Assembly: GCF_007096885.1 (NCBI RefSeq)
Contig: NZ_VJNO01000029.1
Coordinates: 1 to 64,000, forward strand
Length of the DNA stretch: 64,000 bases
Reading direction: 5' to 3'
Origin: Streptomyces sp. 130
GTDB taxonomy: Bacteria; Actinomycetota; Actinomycetes; Streptomycetales; Streptomycetaceae
Numbering within the stretch: the stretch's first letter is position 1; each line of letters opens with the position of its first letter. The position numbers and the translations under genes are program-made. The notes beneath the pieces were generated by a model that saw only the letters and a program-made list of their open reading frames with translations, was not told the origin of the DNA and ran no database searches. Below, piece after piece: positions 15,580 to 23,727 of the stretch.

Positions 15580-16773
15580 GTGCCTTTCGATCTGATCAGA
15601 GGACGCGGCAGGCTTGCGGCAGTCGCGACGGCTCTCATAGCGGCCGGCGTTCTGGGACCCGTCCAGAACGCCGCAGCAGCTCCCACGGCAAGCCTCTCCG
15701 CCCATCCGGACGACCAGCACGGCAGCAAGGGGCAGGGGCCCGTCACGCCCCGGGCCGACCTCGCGTCCGGCGCTCTGGCCGCGGCTCAGACTTCCTCTCC
15801 CATCACCCGTGCGGAAGTCATACGCCGAGCGAAGTCGTGGGTGGGCCTCGGGCTCGTCTACAACCAGTCCGGTTCATACGACAACTGGCGCACCGACTGC
15901 TCCGGCTATGTCTCGATGGCCTGGAACCTGGGCTCGTCCCTCGTCACCAACACGTTCGTTCCGTCAGGTGTTGCCGAGTGGAGCACCAAGGACAGCCTGA
16001 TGGCGGGAGACGTCCTCCTCAATGACGCCGCCGGCAACCTGGGCCATGTAGCCCTCTTCTCTTCGTGGACGGACTCCTCCCACACCGCCTACATGGGATA
16101 CGAGTTCAGCGGCAGCGGTGTGCAGTACCACCGGATCCCCTACCCGTATTTCTCGGGGTACGGCACGTACAAGCCCGCGCGGCTGAAGGGCATCGTGGGT
16201 GAGACAAGCCGGCCCGCAGGCCGGGTCTGGGACCGCGCGCGCCCGGACGGTGGAGCCTGGGACACGACCGCGGACCTGATCGACGCGGGCGGCTCGGTCA
16301 ACGCCGTATCCGCTGCCTCGCTCCCCAACGGCACGGTGCACGTTGAATCCTTGGTCAACGGCGAAGTCTGGGACCGCACCCGCAACACCAACGGCACCTG
16401 GACCGGCTCCACCCAGATCGACGCAGGCGGAGCCGTCACCGACATCGCCTCCGCCGCACTCCCCGACGGGACCCTCCACGTCCAAGCCGTCGTCAACGGC
16501 GAAATCTGGGACCGCACCCGCAACACCAACGGCACCTGGACCGGATCCACCCAGATCGACGCGGGCGGAGCCGTCACCGACATCGCCTCCGCCGCACTCC
16601 CCGACGGAACCCTCCACGTCCAAGCCGTCGTCAACGGCGAAGTCTGGCACCGCACCCGCAACACCAACGGCACCTGGACCGGCTCCACCCGCATCGACGC
16701 CAACGGCTCCATCTTCGGCACCTACGCCACCGCAACCCCGGGCGGCACCCTCCACGTCGGCACCAACGCCTGA
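15580..16773 (+). CDS. Secreted NlpC/P60-like peptidase with propeller-type repeats
   Basis: Predicted 397-residue exported protein. A signal peptide (about 1-34, ending NAAAA) is followed by a low-complexity linker and an NlpC/P60-type catalytic domain with Cys107 in TDCSGY and His156 in GHVALF; it should cut peptidoglycan peptide bridges or a related amide. From about 213 there are four 46-residue repeats of the NGEVWDRTRNTNGTW type, the middle two nearly identical in DNA, resembling sugar-binding beta-propeller blades. Only four blades are present, so the propeller may be open or need oligomers. GTG 15580 starts the signal peptide; the frame stays open upstream to 15199 but without signal-like sequence. 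Confidence 0.8.
   Translation: MPFDLIRGRGRLAAVATALIAAGVLGPVQNAAAAPTASLSAHPDDQHGSKGQGPVTPRADLASGALAAAQTSSPITRAEVIRRAKSWVGLGLVYNQSGSYDNWRTDCSGYVSMAWNLGSSLVTNTFVPSGVAEWSTKDSLMAGDVLLNDAAGNLGHVALFSSWTDSSHTAYMGYEFSGSGVQYHRIPYPYFSGYGTYKPARLKGIVGETSRPAGRVWDRARPDGGAWDTTADLIDAGGSVNAVSAASLPNGTVHVESLVNGEVWDRTRNTNGTWTGSTQIDAGGAVTDIASAALPDGTLHVQAVVNGEIWDRTRNTNGTWTGSTQIDAGGAVTDIASAALPDGTLHVQAVVNGEVWHRTRNTNGTWTGSTRIDANGSIFGTYATATPGGTLHVGTNA
16216..16767 (+). repeat. 138-bp tandem repeat inside the NlpC/P60 gene
   Basis: Four consecutive 138-bp (46-codon) units start at 16216, 16354, 16492 and 16630. Units two and three differ at only a few bases; the outer two are more diverged. The phase keeps the reading frame, so copy number can change without truncation. 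Confidence 0.9.
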
Positions 16774-16934
16774 CCTACGTGTCCGGCGGCCGATCGCCCT
16801 TGCCGGTCGTCATCCACAGCTGTCCCGCACTCGGCGGGCGCCGGCGCCGGTGTGCAGGATGGCCGGTCGGGGGTGTTTGCGTGAAGCCCGGCGGACGATC
16901 ACGTGAACCACCCTTCTGGCCAGGGGATTTGACG

Positions 16935-19460
16935 ATGCTCGATGGCATATTCGAACCCACCATGAGGACTCCGTCGATTCTCCGCTCACCGCGCGCCCGG
17001 GCCGCCGCCCTGGCCTCCGTGCTCGCCGCCCTCAGCGTCTGCGCCGGGGACGCGGTGGCCCGCAGCTATCCCTTCGGCCCGCACACCCGCAGCGTCAACG
17101 ACCTGGGCAACCAGTTCGTCCCGTTCCACGCCCGCCTCTGGGACCTGCTGCACGGGCAAGCGGACGGGGGTCTGCTGCTGAACTGGCAGTCCGGTTTCGG
17201 CACGAGCTTCCTTCCCGACTTCGGTACGTATCTGAGCAGCCCGTTCGCCCTGCTCGTCGGGGTCTTCCCCAAGGACCGGATCGACCTGGCCGTGTACGCG
17301 GTGACGCTGGTCAAGACGGGGGCGGCGGCAGCCGCGATGACCTGGCTGCTGACGGCGCTCCGGCGCGGGCGGGGCCGGGAGTGGGCGGCCGTGGTGCTCG
17401 GGGCCTCCTACGCGCTGTGCGGGTGGTCGGTGATCGAGGCCGTGTACAACCCGATGTGGCTGGACGGACTGATCGCGTTCCCGCTGCTGTGCCTGACCGC
17501 CGAGTGGGCGCGCACGGGCCGGCGGCCGGTCCTGGGCACGCTGCTGGTGACACTGGCCTGGGTGTCGAACTTCTACACCGCGTACATGGCGACGCTCGGC
17601 GCGGCCCTGGTGCTGGTGGTACGGCTGGTGCTGGAGGACGGGACGCGCCGGGAGCGGGTCCGGGGCCTGGGGCGGGCGGTGCGGACGGTCGCGCTCGGGA
17701 TCGGGCTCGCCGCGCCCGTCCTGGTGCCGGTGTTCCTCGGGACGCGGCACGCCTACCCGGGCTGGACGCGCGCGTTCGCCCCGGCCGCCTGGGACGATGT
17801 CGCGGCCCGGTTGCTCCCGGCGACGTACAGCTTCTTCACGCCGGCGGTGTTCCTGGGCACCGGCGCCCTGCTGCTCGCGGGTGCCCTGGCCTTCCAGCGG
17901 GCCGTCCCGCGCACCGAACGCCTGGTGTGGACGGGGCTCGTGGCCGGGGTGGCGCTGTCCTTGCAGTGGGAGCCGACGCATCTGCTCTGGCACGCCTTCG
18001 CGACGCCCAACGGCAGCCCGTACCGCCAGACGTTCGTGCTGTCCGGGCTGTTGGTGATCGCCGCCTGGCTGTCGGTCGCCTCCGCCTGGCCGGACCGGCG
18101 GGCGCTGCTCGGCGGCGCCGGGGTGGTCGTGCTGATCGCCGCCGGGGCCGCGTCCAGCGCCCTGGTCACCACGTGGACGTACCCGCTGTTCGCGGCGGGC
18201 CTGGTGGCCGTGGCGGGCGCCCTGGTGCTGGCCCGGCACGGCCGGTACGCCGTGCTGGCGGCGCTCCTCCTGGTCGGGGCGCAGGCCGGGCAGGCCGCCG
18301 CGACGACCGCTTACGCCGACCGGCAGCGGCTGGACCGGCTGGACGACTACGGGCCCTGGGGCGAGCGCCAGAGCCTCCAGGCAGCTGCGGTCGCCGGGGC
18401 GGACGGCTGGCCGCGCTACCGGACCGACCCCGGTCTGGAGCAGAGCACGGCGAACGATCCGCTGGTGGCCGGCGGCCAGGGCGGGGCGTACTACAGCAGC
18501 CACACCCCGGACGTGCTGACCCGCACCTTCCGCGCCCTCGGCGCCGGCTGGACGTCCAACGGCCGGTCCCTGCAGGATCTGGACAGCGCGGTGACGGACG
18601 CGGTGTTCTCCGTCGGCGCCCGGGTCCACATGCCGCGCGACGCGCACCAGGTCTGGAACCGCCCGGACGCCCGCCCGGTCACGGTGACCCGGGCGGAGGT
18701 GCCGCCGCTGGTGACGGTCCGGCCCGACAGCGGGTCCGTGGGCTACGGGCGTTCGCCGTTCCGCAACCAGGAGATGCTGCTCGGCGCGTCCGTCTACACG
18801 GTGCCGACGACCGCCCTGCACGCGGCGGACGGGAGCGAAGCGCCGGACGCGGGCCCGGACGGCTACGCGGTGCGGCCCGGCACCTACACCCTGCGTGCGG
18901 CCTGTCCGGCCGGCAGCGAGGTGTATCTGTGGGCGCCGGACCTGTTCGGCCGGGCCCAGCTGGGGTCGGCCGAGGCGGCCGAGTTCAGGGGCGAGTTGCC
19001 CTCGCGGCGGGCCGGGGTGCGCGCACTGGGCGACGGGGGCGGGGCGCTCGCCGTGTCGTTGCGGGTGGAACGCGACGGGACCGTCCCGCGCGACGCCGTC
19101 GGCTGCCTGGACCGGGACCGGCTGGCCGACGCGGTGGCCGGGCTGAAGCGGACGGGGGCGACGCGGGTGACCGTCACCGGCAGCGGAGTGCGCGCCGAAC
19201 TCCCCGTCGGCACCAGCGGCTTGGCGGTGCTCGCCGCGCCCCGGATCGCCGGGTGGAGCTGCGGGGGCCGTCCGGCCGACTCGTACCTCGGGCTGGTCGC
19301 GGCCCCGGTGAGCGGCGACCGGCCGGTCCTCGACTGCTCGTTCCGGCCGCCGGGGCTGAAGGCGGGGAGCCTCGCCGGGGGCGTGGCGCTGATGGGCCTG
19401 GTGGCGGTCGGGGTGACCGGGCGGCGGCGCAAGGGGACGCTGCGAAAGGGGGCGCCGTGA
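16935..19460 (+). CDS. YfhO-family integral membrane protein
   Basis: Predicted 841-residue polytopic membrane protein of the YfhO (GT-C-like) family. A basic N-terminus and first helix (about 17-37) are followed by the extracytoplasmic motif DLGNQFVPFHARLWD, then about twelve membrane segments to residue 470, a large soluble domain (about 480-800), a final helix and a basic tail. YfhO proteins are implicated in glycosylation of wall polymers such as lipoteichoic acid, which fits the nearby Kdn locus, but the substrate here is unknown. ATG 16935 has a GGGG-type site 8 nt upstream; ATG 16962 is the alternative. The stop codon lies inside a 15-bp tandem repeat. Confidence 0.85.
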   Translation: MLDGIFEPTMRTPSILRSPRARAAALASVLAALSVCAGDAVARSYPFGPHTRSVNDLGNQFVPFHARLWDLLHGQADGGLLLNWQSGFGTSFLPDFGTYLSSPFALLVGVFPKDRIDLAVYAVTLVKTGAAAAAMTWLLTALRRGRGREWAAVVLGASYALCGWSVIEAVYNPMWLDGLIAFPLLCLTAEWARTGRRPVLGTLLVTLAWVSNFYTAYMATLGAALVLVVRLVLEDGTRRERVRGLGRAVRTVALGIGLAAPVLVPVFLGTRHAYPGWTRAFAPAAWDDVAARLLPATYSFFTPAVFLGTGALLLAGALAFQRAVPRTERLVWTGLVAGVALSLQWEPTHLLWHAFATPNGSPYRQTFVLSGLLVIAAWLSVASAWPDRRALLGGAGVVVLIAAGAASSALVTTWTYPLFAAGLVAVAGALVLARHGRYAVLAALLLVGAQAGQAAATTAYADRQRLDRLDDYGPWGERQSLQAAAVAGADGWPRYRTDPGLEQSTANDPLVAGGQGGAYYSSHTPDVLTRTFRALGAGWTSNGRSLQDLDSAVTDAVFSVGARVHMPRDAHQVWNRPDARPVTVTRAEVPPLVTVRPDSGSVGYGRSPFRNQEMLLGASVYTVPTTALHAADGSEAPDAGPDGYAVRPGTYTLRAACPAGSEVYLWAPDLFGRAQLGSAEAAEFRGELPSRRAGVRALGDGGGALAVSLRVERDGTVPRDAVGCLDRDRLADAVAGLKRTGATRVTVTGSGVRAELPVGTSGLAVLAAPRIAGWSCGGRPADSYLGLVAAPVSGDRPVLDCSFRPPGLKAGSLAGGVALMGLVAVGVTGRRRKGTLRKGAP

Positions 19461-19561
19461 AAGGGGGCGCCGCGAAAGAGGGCGCCGTGAAAGAGGGCAC
19501 CGCGAAAGAGGGCACCGTGAAAGGGGGCACCGTGAAAGGGAGCGCCGCGAAAGGGGGCGCC
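19442..19561 (+). repeat. 15-bp tandem repeat, 8 copies, spanning the yfhO-type stop codon
   Basis: Eight uninterrupted 15-bp units of the form G(C/T)GAAAG(A/G)GGGC(A/G)CC run from 19442 to 19561. The TGA of the membrane-protein gene (19458-19460) falls in the second unit. Another frame is open through the whole array and encodes a Lys/Gly/Ala repeat of five residues. Confidence 0.95.
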
Positions 19562-19631
19562 GTAAACCCGTTCGCCCGCGACGACACCGGAACTTCATCT
19601 CCGCGTGGTGGGGCGGCCCGGCGCCCGCGCG

Positions 19632-19647
19632 TACGTTCCCAGCCATG
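19632..19647 (+). promoter_or_regulatory. Leaderless -10 element for the methyltransferase gene
   Basis: TACGTT (19632-19637) lies exactly 7 nt before ATG 19645, with no ribosome-binding site between. Confidence 0.55.
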
Positions 19648-20586
19648 GTCTCCCTTCTGAACAACCCCCTGACACGGCGCGCCCTGCGCCCCGCCGCCAC
19701 CCTGGTCGACCGCCGCATCCAGCAGCGCGTGGAACGCGCCACCGGCCCGTTGCGCGGCGAACTGGCCGCTCTGCGGCGGGAGTACGAGATGGAGCGGCGC
19801 GGCCGTCACGCCCTGGAGCTGCTGCTCGACCGGTCCGGGCGCGGCACGTTCCGGATGCCCTCGGCCCAGGAGGTCGACCGGCTGGTCCGCGAGGTGGGCG
19901 CGCTGACGGGGAACGGGGCGGCGGCGCGGCGGAGTGTGGTGTCCGCCTACCGCACGGTGGTCGCGCTGGAGGCGCTGGGCGTGGGCCGGCTCGCGGGCTC
20001 GACGTCCAATGTGTGCGGCAAGCTGGCGACCGTACCCCTGCTGGCCCCGCCGAACGGGCGCATCCTGGAGATCGGCACGCTGTACGGGCTGTTCGCCGCC
20101 GCGCTGACCCGGATGACGCACCGGGCGGGGGTCGAGCCGGAGCTGACGATCGTCGATCCGCTGGCCGGTTCCCAGCTCCAGTCGGGCACCTCGCAGCCCG
20201 CCGACCCCACGGGCACCCCCGTGCGCGAGGACGTGGTGCGGGCCAACCTCGCGCTGACCGGGGGCGGCACGACGCACCATCCCCGGATCGTCCAGGGCTT
20301 CTCCAGCGCGCCCGAAGTGCGGGCGGAGGCGGGCGACCGGGAGTACGGGGTGATCGTGGTGGACGGCGACCACTCCATGGCGGGGGTGGCCGCCGACCTG
20401 GAATGGGTCGAGGAGATCGCGGCCCCCGGCGGGGTCGTGGTGCTGGACGACTACGGGGACGCTGCGTGGCCGGGCGTCCAGGAGGCCCTGGACAAGCACC
20501 TGGCGGGCGGCGCCTCGCGGCTGCGGCTGCTGGGGCGGGTCTCGACGTCGGCGTACCTGCGGGCGGAGCGGGGGCGTACGGCCTGA
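19645..20586 (+). CDS. SAM-dependent class I methyltransferase
   Basis: Predicted 313-residue protein. An N-terminal helical part with coiled-coil character (about 20-65) precedes a Rossmann-type methyltransferase of the Methyltransf_24 kind: motif I region RILEIGTLYGLFAAAL (about 139-154), acidic TIVDPLAG and the later VIVVDGDHS and VVVLDDYGD, which resemble the D-x-D metal/SAM residues of sugar O-methyltransferases. The substrate is unknown; a wall-polymer sugar is possible from context. The start follows a leaderless promoter. It converges with the LysE-type gene, with 8 bases between the stops. Confidence 0.75.
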   Translation: MVSLLNNPLTRRALRPAATLVDRRIQQRVERATGPLRGELAALRREYEMERRGRHALELLLDRSGRGTFRMPSAQEVDRLVREVGALTGNGAAARRSVVSAYRTVVALEALGVGRLAGSTSNVCGKLATVPLLAPPNGRILEIGTLYGLFAAALTRMTHRAGVEPELTIVDPLAGSQLQSGTSQPADPTGTPVREDVVRANLALTGGGTTHHPRIVQGFSSAPEVRAEAGDREYGVIVVDGDHSMAGVAADLEWVEEIAAPGGVVVLDDYGDAAWPGVQEALDKHLAGGASRLRLLGRVSTSAYLRAERGRTA

Positions 20587-20594
20587 AGGGCCGG

Positions 20595-21251
20595 TCAGAC
20601 GCTGCTGAGCGAGAGCTTGGCGGCGAAGCCGAGGAACAGCACCCCGGCCGCCGAGGTGGCCCCGGCCGAGAGCCGCCGGCGCCTGCGGAACGCGGCGGAC
20701 AGCCGGGTGCCGCCGAAGATCAGCGCGGACAGGTAGAGGAAGCTGGCGAGCTGGAGCAGGGTGCCCAGGACCAGGAACGACAGGGCCGGGTAGGCGTAGT
20801 CGGGGTCCACGAACTGCACGAAGAACGAGATCAGGAAGAGGATCGCCTTCGGGTTGAACAGGCTGACCACCAGCGCCCGCCGGTACGGCCGCTCCATGGT
20901 GCCGGGCGCTTCCGCCTCGTCCGCGATCTCGGCGGCCCGCCGGTGCCGCTCCCGCCACATCGACCGGGCGGCCCGCAGCATCCCGATCGCCATCCAGGTC
21001 AGATAGCCCGCGCCCGCGTACTTGACGATCGCGAACAGCACGGGCGTGGTCTGCAGCAGCGACGAGGCGCCCAGCGCGGAGAGCGTCATCAGCACGGTGT
21101 CGCCGGTCCACACCCCGGCCGCCGCGACGTACCCGGTCCGCACCCCGCGCCGCGCGGCGACGGACAGCACGTACAGCGAATTGGGCCCCGGCAGCAGAAC
21201 GATCAGCACGAGGCCGGCGAGATAGGTCGGAAGGTCGGTGACACCCAGCAT
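20595..21251 (-). CDS. LysE/RhtB-family amino-acid exporter (leucine-efflux-like)
   Basis: Predicted 218-residue membrane protein with six hydrophobic segments. The start MLGVTDLPTYLAGL runs into helix 1 with the family signature LLPGPNSLYVLS; the central motif FNPKAILFLISFF (about 138-150) is diagnostic of LysE/RhtB exporters. It should export a neutral amino acid by proton exchange; leucine is only suggested by LeuE-like N-terminal sequence. ATG 21251 was chosen because it opens helix 1; a longer frame upstream has non-family sequence. GAGACT lies 7 nt before the ATG, so the message may be leaderless. Confidence 0.85.
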   Translation of the reverse strand: MLGVTDLPTYLAGLVLIVLLPGPNSLYVLSVAARRGVRTGYVAAAGVWTGDTVLMTLSALGASSLLQTTPVLFAIVKYAGAGYLTWMAIGMLRAARSMWRERHRRAAEIADEAEAPGTMERPYRRALVVSLFNPKAILFLISFFVQFVDPDYAYPALSFLVLGTLLQLASFLYLSALIFGGTRLSAAFRRRRRLSAGATSAAGVLFLGFAAKLSLSSV

Positions 21252-21385
21252 GGGACGGAGTCTCGCACGCGTCGGCGACGGTCCGGAAGCGGGTATTCCG
21301 GGGGTATGGGCGCGGAAGGGTGCGTGATCCGTCACAGACGCGCGACGGTTGGAACGGTGCGGGATTCAGCAACCGGGTGGAGCGG

Positions 21386-21412
21386 GAACCCGTCTCATGA
21401 GATAGCGGGTTC
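21386..21412. promoter_or_regulatory. Nested palindromes between the exporter and the L,D-transpeptidase genes
   Basis: GAACCCG (21386-21392) and CGGGTTC (21406-21412) form an inverted repeat around the perfect 10-bp palindrome TCTCATGAGA (21393-21402). The position, about 40 nt upstream of the L,D-transpeptidase start, suggests an operator or RNA hairpin. Confidence 0.4.
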
Positions 21413-21451
21413 AGGGCCGAGGACGCCGGGGCGAGGATGCAGGGGGCCGGA

Positions 21452-22411
21452 ATGATACGCACGCGCAGGACCGGGCGCGGTTACGCGCTCCGAGGGGCCG
21501 CCGTCGTGGCCGTGGTGGCGATGGCCGGGGTGACCGCCGGGTGCAAGGAGCAGCCCGCGGCCGGTGCGCCGGCCGCGTCCTCGGCCCCGGCGGGCAGCGG
21601 CTCTGCCACCGACGACGCGAAGCCGGGCGGCGGCGCCACGAGCCCGTCCGCGAGCACTTCCGCGAGCGCTTCCGCGAGCGCGACGCCGGGGCCGGATCAG
21701 CCCGAGGAGCCGAAGGAGCCGGTCACGGCGTCACCCAAGCCGAGCGCGAGCAGCACCGCCCCGGCGGCCGACCCGCAGGGCAAGGTGCTCATGGCGAGCG
21801 GGGCCGAGGGCGGGCAGGTGCGCGAACTCCAGGCCCGGCTGCGGCAGATCGGGCATTTCAACCGCACCCCCACGGGCTACTACGGGACGGTCACCGTGGC
21901 CGCCGTGCAGTCGTTCCAGGGCAAGCGCGGCCTGGTGCGGACCGGGAAGACGGACACCGTCACCTGGCAGAAGCTGCTCGGCATGACGCACGAGCCGACC
22001 GCGGCCGAACTGAACCCGCCGACCACCCGGCCGGTCGCGAAGCCGGACAAGCGGTGCCTGACGGGGCGGGTGCTCTGCATCAGCAAGAACAGCCGCACGC
22101 TGTCCTGGATGATCGACGGCAAGGTCGTCTCGTCCATGGACGTGCGGTTCGGCTCGCAGTACACACCGACCCGCGAGGGCACGTTCTCCGTGTACTGGAA
22201 GTCGCGTCACCACGTGTCGTCGATCTACCACACGGCCATGCCGTACGCGATGTTCTTCAGCGGCGGCCAGGCGGTGCACTACTCCTCGGACTTCGCGGCC
22301 CGTGGCTACAACGGGGCCTCGCACGGATGTGTGAACGTCCGGGACGAGGGGAAGATCGCGGCCCTGTTCGCGGCCGTCCGCACCGGCGACAAGGTCGTCG
22401 TCTACAAGTGA
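21452..22411 (+). CDS. L,D-transpeptidase lipoprotein with peptidoglycan-binding domain
   Basis: Predicted 319-residue wall-crosslinking enzyme forming 3-3 (or attaching other) crosslinks. A lipoprotein signal with lipobox VTAGC (Cys31) is followed by a Ser/Ala/Pro-rich linker with acidic residues (about 35-105), a PGBD1 peptidoglycan-binding domain (about 108-160) and a YkuD catalytic domain ending in SHGCVNVRD, with His291 and nucleophile Cys293. ATG 21452 has AGGGGG 7 nt upstream; the earlier ATG 21437 would only add MQGAG. A strong terminator follows. The gene stands alone and converges with the sigma-factor pair. Confidence 0.92.
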   Translation: MIRTRRTGRGYALRGAAVVAVVAMAGVTAGCKEQPAAGAPAASSAPAGSGSATDDAKPGGGATSPSASTSASASASATPGPDQPEEPKEPVTASPKPSASSTAPAADPQGKVLMASGAEGGQVRELQARLRQIGHFNRTPTGYYGTVTVAAVQSFQGKRGLVRTGKTDTVTWQKLLGMTHEPTAAELNPPTTRPVAKPDKRCLTGRVLCISKNSRTLSWMIDGKVVSSMDVRFGSQYTPTREGTFSVYWKSRHHVSSIYHTAMPYAMFFSGGQAVHYSSDFAARGYNGASHGCVNVRDEGKIAALFAAVRTGDKVVVYK

Positions 22412-22423
22412 GGCGGGGTGAGG

Positions 22424-22462
22424 GGCGCGGGCGGGACCGGGGGAACGTGTCCCGCCCGCGCC
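22424..22462. terminator. Terminator after the L,D-transpeptidase gene
   Basis: A 14-bp perfect stem, GGCGCGGGCGGGAC (22424-22437) with its complement at 22449-22462 and an 11-nt loop, begins 12 nt after the stop. It lies between convergent genes and may act in both directions. Confidence 0.75.
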
Positions 22463-22581
22463 ATGTGCGCCGAGCCGCAGGTACGGGGGGAACCCCGGCT
22501 CCGGGCGCTGCCGATGACCAGTCGGCTCATTCCGTACAGCGTCCGCAGGCCGAAAAACGTCACACCGGCCGGTAGCAAAGG

Positions 22582-23727
22582 TCAGCGGGCCGCCGCGGAG
22601 GCGGCCGGCCCGGGGGCCTCGGTGGCGGTGTCCGTCGGCTCCGGGTCCGGGGCGATGGCCGCCGTCGAGGGGCCGCCGGGCGATTCGGTGAACCGGACGG
22701 AGGGGAGCGGCGCGGAGGCGCCGCCGCCCTGCCCGGTGTCGCCCGCGCCGTGCTCGCCCTCCTCGGCGGCGAGCAGCCGGTCGCAGAACCGGTCCAGGTT
22801 GCGGGCGCCCTTGGCCAGGGCTTCGAGGCGGGTACGGCGGTCGGCGTCGAGCGTGCCGTCGCGGTAGTCGCGGCACGCCTGGAGGGTCTTGGCGTACCAG
22901 GAGCCGGAGGCGTTGTCGCCGGAGCGGTCGTCCCCCTGCGCGGGGTCCCCGTCGCCGCTGTCGCCGGAGGCGCCGTCGCCGGGGTCCGTCCCGCCGCCGG
23001 TCCGGCTGCCGCCCGCCCGGCCGGCGCCGGTCGCGTCGCCCCGGCCGTCCGGGTCGTCGTGGGACGCGCCGCCGCCGGGGCGCGCGGAGTCCTCGGCGCC
23101 GGAACCGGAACCGGAACCGGCGTCGGCCTCGGAGCCGGCGTCGGCGTCGGTCCGGCCGCCGGGGGCCGGGGCGTCCGGGGTGGGTGCGCCGGGCGGCGGG
23201 GACGCGGAGGTCCCCTCGCCGGGGACCACGTCGGTGCCCAGCTCCTCGGGGGACTCGGCGGCCGAGACCGAGGTCGCCGGTGCGGGGGTGTGCCGGCCGA
23301 AGGGGCCGGGCAGCATCCCGGACCCGGCGGCCACGGCCACCCCTCCTATGGCGCAGCAGGCCAGCGACGCGGCGAGCCCGAAGCGCAGGGGCCGGCTCCA
23401 GCGGAACGGGCGGTCACCGCGCTCGGGGCCGGCCGCCCTGCCGATCCGGACCGGGGCGAGCACCGCCGTATCGGCGTCGCCGCCGTGTGCCGCCGCGTCC
23501 CCGGCGGTACGGGGGCGGCGGGGGGCGGCGCGGAAGGCGGCGAGCGCGGCGGCCTCGCCGGGGAGTTCACGGGTGGCGGGGCGGGCGGTGCGGGCGGCGG
23601 CGTCGAGGGCGGTGGCCAGGCGTTCGGCGTCCTGGCGGGGACGGCCTTCGGCAGGGTCGACCGGTTCGCCGCGGAGCAGTTTCTCCGCCGCTTCCTTGTC
23701 AAGCCATGCGTCCTGCTCGTCGGCCAT
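22582..23727 (-). CDS. Membrane protein coupled to the ECF sigma factor (putative regulator)
   Basis: Predicted 381-residue single-pass protein. A cytoplasmic N-terminal region (1-110) begins MADEQDAWLDKEAAEKLL; one transmembrane helix lies at about 116-137; an extracellular Gly/Ser/Asp/Ala-rich spacer of about 140 residues leads to a small domain with ACRDYRDGT and a second Cys in NLDRFCDRLL. The start ATG overlaps the stop of the sigma gene (ATGA), which argues for a functional pair. It is probably an anti-sigma factor or sensor, but I see no classical ZAS zinc motif (HxxxCxxC), so the mechanism is uncertain. The C-terminal Cys pair could be redox-active. Confidence 0.7.
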   Translation of the reverse strand: MADEQDAWLDKEAAEKLLRGEPVDPAEGRPRQDAERLATALDAAARTARPATRELPGEAAALAAFRAAPRRPRTAGDAAAHGGDADTAVLAPVRIGRAAGPERGDRPFRWSRPLRFGLAASLACCAIGGVAVAAGSGMLPGPFGRHTPAPATSVSAAESPEELGTDVVPGEGTSASPPPGAPTPDAPAPGGRTDADAGSEADAGSGSGSGAEDSARPGGGASHDDPDGRGDATGAGRAGGSRTGGGTDPGDGASGDSGDGDPAQGDDRSGDNASGSWYAKTLQACRDYRDGTLDADRRTRLEALAKGARNLDRFCDRLLAAEEGEHGAGDTGQGGGASAPLPSVRFTESPGGPSTAAIAPDPEPTDTATEAPGPAASAAAR

